The notes under the pieces were generated by a model. That model saw only the letters and a list, made by a program, of their open reading frames with translations. It was not told the DNA's origin and ran no database searches. A stretch of DNA of 9,003 bases from positions 1 to 9,003 of the forward strand of contig JAWLCG010000203.1 in assembly GCA_041687295.1 (NCBI GenBank), written 5' to 3'. Origin of the DNA: JAWLCG01 sp041687295 (GTDB lineage Bacteria; Planctomycetota; Phycisphaerae; SM23-33; FEN-1343). The position numbers were made by a program, and so were the translations under genes. Positions 4,460 through 9,003 of this stretch are shown here, in pieces (position 1 is the first letter of the stretch; every line of letters starts with the position of its first letter).

Positions 4460-6106
4460 TCACTCGGCCGGGGGGGAGTTCTCCGGGATCCGCCACAGCC
4501 CCCCCAGGCCATCCTGGACGAGCTGCTCGGCGGGCCCCAGCTCGCCCAGCAGCACGCTGGCGCGGTGGACCTCGACGGCACTGGTGGTCAGCAGCCAGCC
4601 GCCGGGGCCCCGCAGCTCGCGGACGGTGACGACCCGCAGGTCGTCCCGCCCCATTGCCGTCAGCAGCTGTTGGTACTGCGCGGGGCCGAACTGGACCATC
4701 TCGATGGCCCGCTTGTCCGGCGTCAAGGCGTGGACAGCCTGGGGCAGTCGGCCCAGTTCGGCGTCGGTGACCAAGCCCACGCGGTCGCCCGCGGGGGCCC
4801 GCTCGATGAGCAGGTCCGTCAGGTCGCGCATCGCCTGGCGGCGCTGGCTGCTGATCGCCAGGGCCGCCACGTGCCGCCGGACGGGCCCCTCCAGGTTGGC
4901 CAGCACCACCGCAATGGCGATGACGATGGCCGATTGGACCATAGTACGCTGGCCACCCCGGGCTCGTTCCACGAATCGCCTCGCCCAGATGCCCAGGGGG
5001 CTATGGTGGATCGCCACCAGCAGGCCGGGCACGTAGGCGAAGCTCGGCTCGAGCAGGTAGAGGGGCCACATCGGGCGCATCAGCAGCAGGGCCGCCTGCG
5101 TCAGCAGGGCCCACAGGGCGAAGGGCCAGACCCGCCGCACCATGACGCTCAGGATCAGCAGCGTCACCAGCGGGTGGACGCGGGCGGTCAGCAGGGCGAG
5201 GGTCCCGCCGATCAGGGCCATCCAGGCCCAGCGTCGGCCCACCAGGCGCATCGCCTGGGCCACGCCCGCCAGCGCCGCCAGGACCGTCAGCAGCCAGCAG
5301 GCCGGCCCGCCGCACAGCAGGCCGGCGTAGAAGCTCAGCCTCTGCCACGCCCCCTGCAGCGTCAGCGTCCGCAGCACCGGCCAGTCCTCCAGGTGCCCGC
5401 GGACGAACCACAGGTAGAGCCCGCTGCACACCACCACCGCCGCCGTGAAGACGAGCGCCCCCCGCAGACGCTGCCGCCGGGGCCGGCCCAGGGCGATGGC
5501 CGCGTACCCGTGCAGCACCGGCAGGTAGACCACCGCCGCCTCGCGCGCCAGGTACGCCAGCGCCAGCAGCCCCAGACCCGCGATCAGCCTCGGCCACGAC
5601 CGGTGGCGCCACCCGCTGGCCGCCAGGGCCACCGAGGCGAACCCCAGCGCCAGCGCCAGCTGAAAGCCCACCTGCGCGAAGTGGAATACGTAGTAGTGCA
5701 GCCAGAAGAACACCAGCGCCGTCAGCATCGCCGCCGCCAGCGCCAGCCGGGGCGCCCACCACAGCGCCCGCAGCATGGCGTAGTAGGCGCCCAGCGTGGC
5801 GAACCACCCCAGCAGCTGCACCAGCTGGTAGGGCCAGTAGGTCCAGCCGAAGGTATGGAAGGCCAGCCACTCCACCGACAGCGTCAGGGGCCGCCAGTCG
5901 CCCGCCAGCACGCCCGCTCGGCCCCAGGCATCGGCCAGGCCATGCTGCGAGGCCCACGCCAGCCAACTTGCGTCGGTGTCGCCGAACCACATCGGCGCCG
6001 CCCAGGTCACCCAGACGCTCACGGCCAGCGCCAGCAGCGCATAGAAGACCCACCCGGGGGTCCAGGTGGGTCTGGGGGTTTCAGCGGCAGGGCGTTGACG
6101 GGTCAC
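4460..6106 (-). CDS. Polytopic GT-C-like membrane glycosyltransferase, function unassigned
   Basis: 548 residues. About 11-13 hydrophobic segments lie between residues 18 and 405, followed by a soluble C-terminal part of about 140 residues that I do not recognise. The membrane part resembles GT-C enzymes of the PMT/ArnT/TMTC type, which use lipid-linked sugar donors at the outer face of the membrane. Supporting features: an acidic pair after the first membrane helix (FGDTDASWL, D43 and D45); GDWRPLTLSVEWLAFHTFGWTYWPYQLVQLL (residues 69-99), which follows the pattern dw.PlT..s..l.y.lfGl.p..yhl.Nlll of these families; and LAREAAVVYLP (185-195), resembling their lSKE.A...P motif. TPR repeats, common in related proteins, are absent. 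The start is GTG at 6106, only 4 bases after the glgP stop codon, so translation is probably coupled to glgP. Donor and acceptor cannot be told. It could instead be a related uncharacterised membrane protein without transferase activity. Confidence 0.85.
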   Translation of the reverse strand: MTRQRPAAETPRPTWTPGWVFYALLALAVSVWVTWAAPMWFGDTDASWLAWASQHGLADAWGRAGVLAGDWRPLTLSVEWLAFHTFGWTYWPYQLVQLLGWFATLGAYYAMLRALWWAPRLALAAAMLTALVFFWLHYYVFHFAQVGFQLALALGFASVALAASGWRHRSWPRLIAGLGLLALAYLAREAAVVYLPVLHGYAAIALGRPRRQRLRGALVFTAAVVVCSGLYLWFVRGHLEDWPVLRTLTLQGAWQRLSFYAGLLCGGPACWLLTVLAALAGVAQAMRLVGRRWAWMALIGGTLALLTARVHPLVTLLILSVMVRRVWPFALWALLTQAALLLMRPMWPLYLLEPSFAYVPGLLVAIHHSPLGIWARRFVERARGGQRTMVQSAIVIAIAVVLANLEGPVRRHVAALAISSQRRQAMRDLTDLLIERAPAGDRVGLVTDAELGRLPQAVHALTPDKRAIEMVQFGPAQYQQLLTAMGRDDLRVVTVRELRGPGGWLLTTSAVEVHRASVLLGELGPAEQLVQDGLGGLWRIPENSPPAE

Positions 6107-6110
6107 AAGG

Positions 6111-8669
6111 TCAGGCCCACCTCACCAGCGAAAGCTCGCGCCCGTCGACCATCTCGCCGTGGCGCGGCAGCACGCGGACGGTGTAGCCGGTCATGCCCGT
6201 GCGGGCACACTTCATGCGGGCGGCGTAGGCGTGGGTGCCGTTGGCACCGGCGGGACCTTCCAGGTCCATGTCGAGGTAGGCCCCGTCCTGCAGCTGACCG
6301 TCGCTGTTGAGCGTGCCGAAGTAGAGCTGCACGCGGACGTCCTCGGGCGGCAGCTCGCCCAGCTGCACGTTGACGCGGACGGTCACCGGCTCGCCCACCC
6401 GGCCCAGGCCGTCGACGTCGTCGGTGACGCCCTCGATCCGCACGCCCGGGAACTGCCGGCTGACGCGCTGGGTCCAGCCCGCCAGCTCGCGGGCCGCCGC
6501 CAAGCCGTCGGCCGTCAGGACCTCCCACCGCTTGGTGGCCGGGGCGTAGAAGTTCGAGGCGTACTCACGGACCATGCGGTTGGTGTTGAAGACCGGCACC
6601 AGGTTGGCCAGGCAGGCCTTCATGCGGCGGATCCACTCGCGCGGCAGCCCGTCGGGCCCGCGGTCGTAGAACAACGGCACGATCTCCTTCTCCAGCAGGT
6701 CGTACAGGGCCTCGCTCTCGACGCGGTTCTGGTACTCCAGGTCGTCGTAGGTCTCGCCCGCGCCGATGGCCCAGCCCCGGTCGGCGGCGTAGCCCTCGTC
6801 CCACCAGCCGTCGAGCACGCTGAGGTTCAGCACGCCGTTGGCGGCCGCCTTCATGCCGCTGGTGCCGCTGGCCTCCATGGGCCGCAAGGGCGTGTTGAGC
6901 CACACGTCCACGCCCTGCACCATGTAGCGGGCGACGTTCATATCGTAGTCTTCCAGGAACACCAGCGAGCGGCGGAAGTCCACGTCCCGGGCCGTGTGCA
7001 CGATCTGGCGGATCAGATCCTTGCCCGGGTTGTCCCGCGGATGCGCCTTGCCCGCCAGCAGGATCTGCACCCGCCGCCCGCTGCTGCTGATGAGCTTGCG
7101 CAGACGGTCGAGATCCAGCAGGAACAGGTTGGCCCGCTTGTAGGTGGCGAAGCGCCGGGCGAAGCCGATCGTCAGGGCCTCGGGGTCGAGGATCTCGTCG
7201 GCCGAGCGCAGCTCGTTCTGGCTGCCGCCGCGCTTGAGGATCTGCTCGCGCAGGCGCCCGCGGGCAAAGGCGACCAGCCGCTCGCGCCGCCGCTCGTGCG
7301 TGCGCCACAGCTCGGTGTCGGGAATCTGCTCGACGCGCTGCCAAATCTCCGCGTCGGCCGGCACCTCCGCCCAGCGCGGGCCGAGGTAGCGGTCGTACAG
7401 GTCGGCCATGTCATGGCTGATCCAGGTCCGGGTGTGCACGCCGTTGGTGATGTGCCCGACCGGGACCTCCTCGCTGGGCAGGTGCGGCCAGACGTTGTGC
7501 CACAGCCGCCGGCTCACCTCGCCGTGCAGCTCGCTGACGCCGTTGCGGTAGGTGCTCAGGCGCATCGCCAGCACCGTCAGGTTCATCGGCTCGTCGCGAT
7601 TGCTCGGGTCCTGCCGGCCCAGGGCGAGGAACTGGTCGCGCGAGAGCCCCAGCAGCGGCCAGTAGTGCTCGAAGTAGCGGTCGATCAGCCAGGGCTCGAA
7701 CGCGTCATTGCCGGCCGGCACGGGCGTGTGCGTGGTGAAGATGCTCGAGTTGACCACCGCCTGGCGGGCCTCGTCAAAGCTGATGGAGTTGTCGACCATC
7801 AGCTGGCGCGTCCGCTCGATGCCCAGAAAGGCCGAGTGGCCCTCGTTCATGTGGTAGGCCTTGGGGTGGATCCCCAGCGCCCGCAGCACCCGCACGCCGC
7901 CGATGCCCAGCATGATCTCCTGGCGGATCCGCATCTCCTGGTCGCCGCCGTAGAGCTGGGCGGTGATCTGGCGGTCCTCCGGCGTGTTGGCCGCCACGTT
8001 GGTGTCCATCAGGTACAGCGGAATCTGCCCGACCTGCACCTTCCACACCTGGGCCGTCACGGGCCGGCCGGGATAGTCCACGCTCACCGTCACCGGCTTG
8101 CCCTCGGCGTCGCGGACGAGCGTGACGGGCATGTTGTGGAAGTCGTTGCGCGGGTAGAGTTCCAGCTGCCAGCCGTCGGCGTTGAGCCGCTGGCGGAAGT
8201 AGCCCTGCTGGTAGAGCAGGCCGATCGCCACCAGCGGCAGCGCCAGGTCGCTGGCACTCTTGAGGTGGTCGCCGGCCAGCACGCCCAGGCCGCCCGAGTA
8301 CATCGGCAGACACTCGCTGATGCCGAACTCCGCGCAGAAGTACACGATCTGCGGCTCGGGCGCCTTGCCGTACTGCGAGGCCCACCAGCCGCCGCGCTCC
8401 ATGTACTTGCGCAGCTGCTCCTGCACGCGCTGCAGATGCGCCAGGAAGCCGTCGTCGGCGGCCGCGGCGGCCAGGCGGCCCTGGTCGATCCGGCCCAGCA
8501 TGGCCACCGGGTTATGGTACACCTGCTCCCAGAGCGAGGCGTCCAGCCGGCGGAAGAGGTCCTGGGCGTCGCCGTTCCAGCACCACCACAGGTTGTAGGC
8601 CAGCTCGTGCAGGGGCTGCAGAACGTCCGGCAGGGCCGGCTCGACGTTGAATGTCCGTAGCGGTCGCAT
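6111..8669 (-). CDS. glgP: Alpha-glucan (glycogen/maltodextrin) phosphorylase
   Basis: 852-residue GT35 phosphorylase of the shorter Thermus/Thermotoga/actinobacterial kind, which releases glucose-1-phosphate from alpha-1,4-glucan ends in the cytoplasm. The N-terminal DUF3417-like domain (about 1-100) contains LHELAYNLWWCWNGDAQDLFR. The catalytic core has YFCAEFGISECLPMYSGGLGVLAGDHLKSASDL (110-142), YHMNEGHSAFLGIER (272-286), FTTHTPVPAGNDAF (311-324), VGHITNGVHTRTW (404-416), the phosphate/PLP-site arginine and lysine in FARRFATYKR (503-512), and EASGTSGMKAAANG (599-612), in which K607 is the expected pyridoxal-phosphate lysine. After about residue 720 a beta-rich C-terminal extension typical of this subfamily follows (VTVRVNVQLGELPPEDVRVQLYFG). 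The ATG at 8669 has TAAGGA (8687-8682) 12 bases upstream, a rather long spacer. The gene heads a tight pair with the membrane protein. Strict substrate preference (glycogen or maltodextrin) cannot be read from the sequence. Confidence 0.96.
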   Translation of the reverse strand: MRPLRTFNVEPALPDVLQPLHELAYNLWWCWNGDAQDLFRRLDASLWEQVYHNPVAMLGRIDQGRLAAAAADDGFLAHLQRVQEQLRKYMERGGWWASQYGKAPEPQIVYFCAEFGISECLPMYSGGLGVLAGDHLKSASDLALPLVAIGLLYQQGYFRQRLNADGWQLELYPRNDFHNMPVTLVRDAEGKPVTVSVDYPGRPVTAQVWKVQVGQIPLYLMDTNVAANTPEDRQITAQLYGGDQEMRIRQEIMLGIGGVRVLRALGIHPKAYHMNEGHSAFLGIERTRQLMVDNSISFDEARQAVVNSSIFTTHTPVPAGNDAFEPWLIDRYFEHYWPLLGLSRDQFLALGRQDPSNRDEPMNLTVLAMRLSTYRNGVSELHGEVSRRLWHNVWPHLPSEEVPVGHITNGVHTRTWISHDMADLYDRYLGPRWAEVPADAEIWQRVEQIPDTELWRTHERRRERLVAFARGRLREQILKRGGSQNELRSADEILDPEALTIGFARRFATYKRANLFLLDLDRLRKLISSSGRRVQILLAGKAHPRDNPGKDLIRQIVHTARDVDFRRSLVFLEDYDMNVARYMVQGVDVWLNTPLRPMEASGTSGMKAAANGVLNLSVLDGWWDEGYAADRGWAIGAGETYDDLEYQNRVESEALYDLLEKEIVPLFYDRGPDGLPREWIRRMKACLANLVPVFNTNRMVREYASNFYAPATKRWEVLTADGLAAARELAGWTQRVSRQFPGVRIEGVTDDVDGLGRVGEPVTVRVNVQLGELPPEDVRVQLYFGTLNSDGQLQDGAYLDMDLEGPAGANGTHAYAARMKCARTGMTGYTVRVLPRHGEMVDGRELSLVRWA

Positions 8670-9003
8670 GCGGTTGGTGCGTCCTTACTAGCGAAAAGGG
8701 ACCGAGCGGGCCCGCCCCGCACACGTCGCGGACCGGCCCTGACAATCTATATGGTAGCGTATCGGCAAAAGCCGAGTCCAGTCTTACCATATTCCCCATC
8801 TTCCCCGCCTTGCCCGCTCGGGTCCGCCCGCCCCCCCAAGTACCGCAAGACTTGATCTCACCACCCCTTGGCCGCGTTCTGCCCCCGCCGAGCGCCCGAA
8901 TCGATCCCCCGCCGACCCCGCTGGCCGAGCCTCGCCGCGCCGCCGCCCCCTTGGCCGCCCCTGCCCGACCGGCCCAGAACTCGTCAACAACTCGCCAAAC
9001 AAC
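8670..9003. other. 334-base region upstream of glgP without a convincing gene
   Basis: Mostly G/C-biased sequence: the plus strand is rich in C runs and the minus strand in G runs. An open frame on the minus strand from 9002 to 8784 encodes a Gly/Arg/Ala-rich string with no domain and looks like compositional noise, though the tail of an upstream gene cannot be excluded. A/T-rich sequence near 8741-8795 carries a nested inverted repeat and is the likeliest place for the glgP promoter, but no clear -35/-10 pair is visible. Confidence 0.4.
8749..8792. repeat. Nested inverted repeat upstream of glgP
   Basis: Outer arms ATATGGTA (8749-8756) and TACCATAT (8785-8792) are perfect 8-base inverted repeats. 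Inside them is a second one, TCGGC-AAAA-GCCGA (8762-8775). It lies about 80 bases before the glgP start, in an A/T-rich patch. It could be an operator for a dimeric regulator or a leader-RNA hairpin; -10-like TATAGA occurs on the minus strand at the glgP-proximal outer arm (8750-8745). Confidence 0.4.

Noticed and set aside
6159..8660. Long plus-strand open frame antisense to glgP, and another over 4199-6310 antisense to the membrane protein
   Set aside because: Compositional shadows: no recognisable domain, biased His/Gln/Arg/Val content, and the opposite strand carries clear genes.
8784..9002. Minus-strand Gly/Arg-rich open frame upstream of glgP
   Set aside because: Low-complexity composition typical of noise in G-rich sequence. 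It could be the tail of a gene beyond the window, but nothing supports that.
1..9003. CRISPR arrays, tRNA or rRNA genes, insertion sequences
   Set aside because: No regularly spaced repeats, no cloverleaf-like RNA sequence, no transposase and no terminal inverted repeats were seen on either strand.

Overview
GC-rich bacterial window in which every convincing gene lies on the minus strand, so the reading order is from high to low coordinates. The core is the classical translation cluster thrS - infC - rpmI - rplT - pheS (ThrRS, IF3, L35, L20 and the start of PheRS alpha), in the same order as in Escherichia coli. A glgP-type alpha-glucan phosphorylase and a polytopic GT-C-like membrane protein precede it. 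The gene order is too conserved to name the organism. The strong GC bias and the protein flavour would suit a Planctomycetota-like or other high-GC Gram-negative lineage, but this is a guess.

Layout in transcription order. (1) 9003-8670: 334 bases with no convincing gene and one nested inverted repeat near 8749-8792. (2) 8669-6111: glgP, then after only 4 bases the GTG-started membrane protein (6106-4460); these form a tight two-gene unit. (3) 4459-4180: promoter and leader of thrS. (4) 4179-2173: thrS; 2123-1557: infC, which appears to start at an AUC codon. (5) 1556-1142: a 415-base gap with terminator-like hairpins and a fresh promoter ahead of rpmI (1141-944). (6) 943-717: a 227-base gap, then rplT (716-363). 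(7) A strong GC-rich hairpin, then the first 80 codons of pheS, running out of the window at position 1.

The most interesting element is the thrS leader. About 35 bases after a good promoter (TTGACC-16-TACACT) lies a tiny open frame encoding M-T-F-T-T-T-T-T-A: six of its eight non-initiator codons are threonine. Behind it are mutually exclusive RNA pairings, ending in a hairpin with a U-rich tail before the thrS Shine-Dalgarno site. This has the architecture of ribosome-mediated transcription attenuation, here placed on a threonyl-tRNA synthetase gene rather than on threonine biosynthesis. One 15-base segment (4281-4267) can pair over its full length with either of two near-identical segments, one before the leader peptide and one just before the thrS ribosome-binding site.

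Functionally, thrS, infC, rpmI, rplT and pheS supply initiation, ribosome assembly and aminoacylation. The gaps and signals suggest that this organism has split the cluster into separately regulated pieces (thrS-infC, rpmI-rplT, pheS), each with its own control element. The glgP and membrane-glycosyltransferase pair is a separate unit concerned with glucan breakdown and, probably, glycan transfer.
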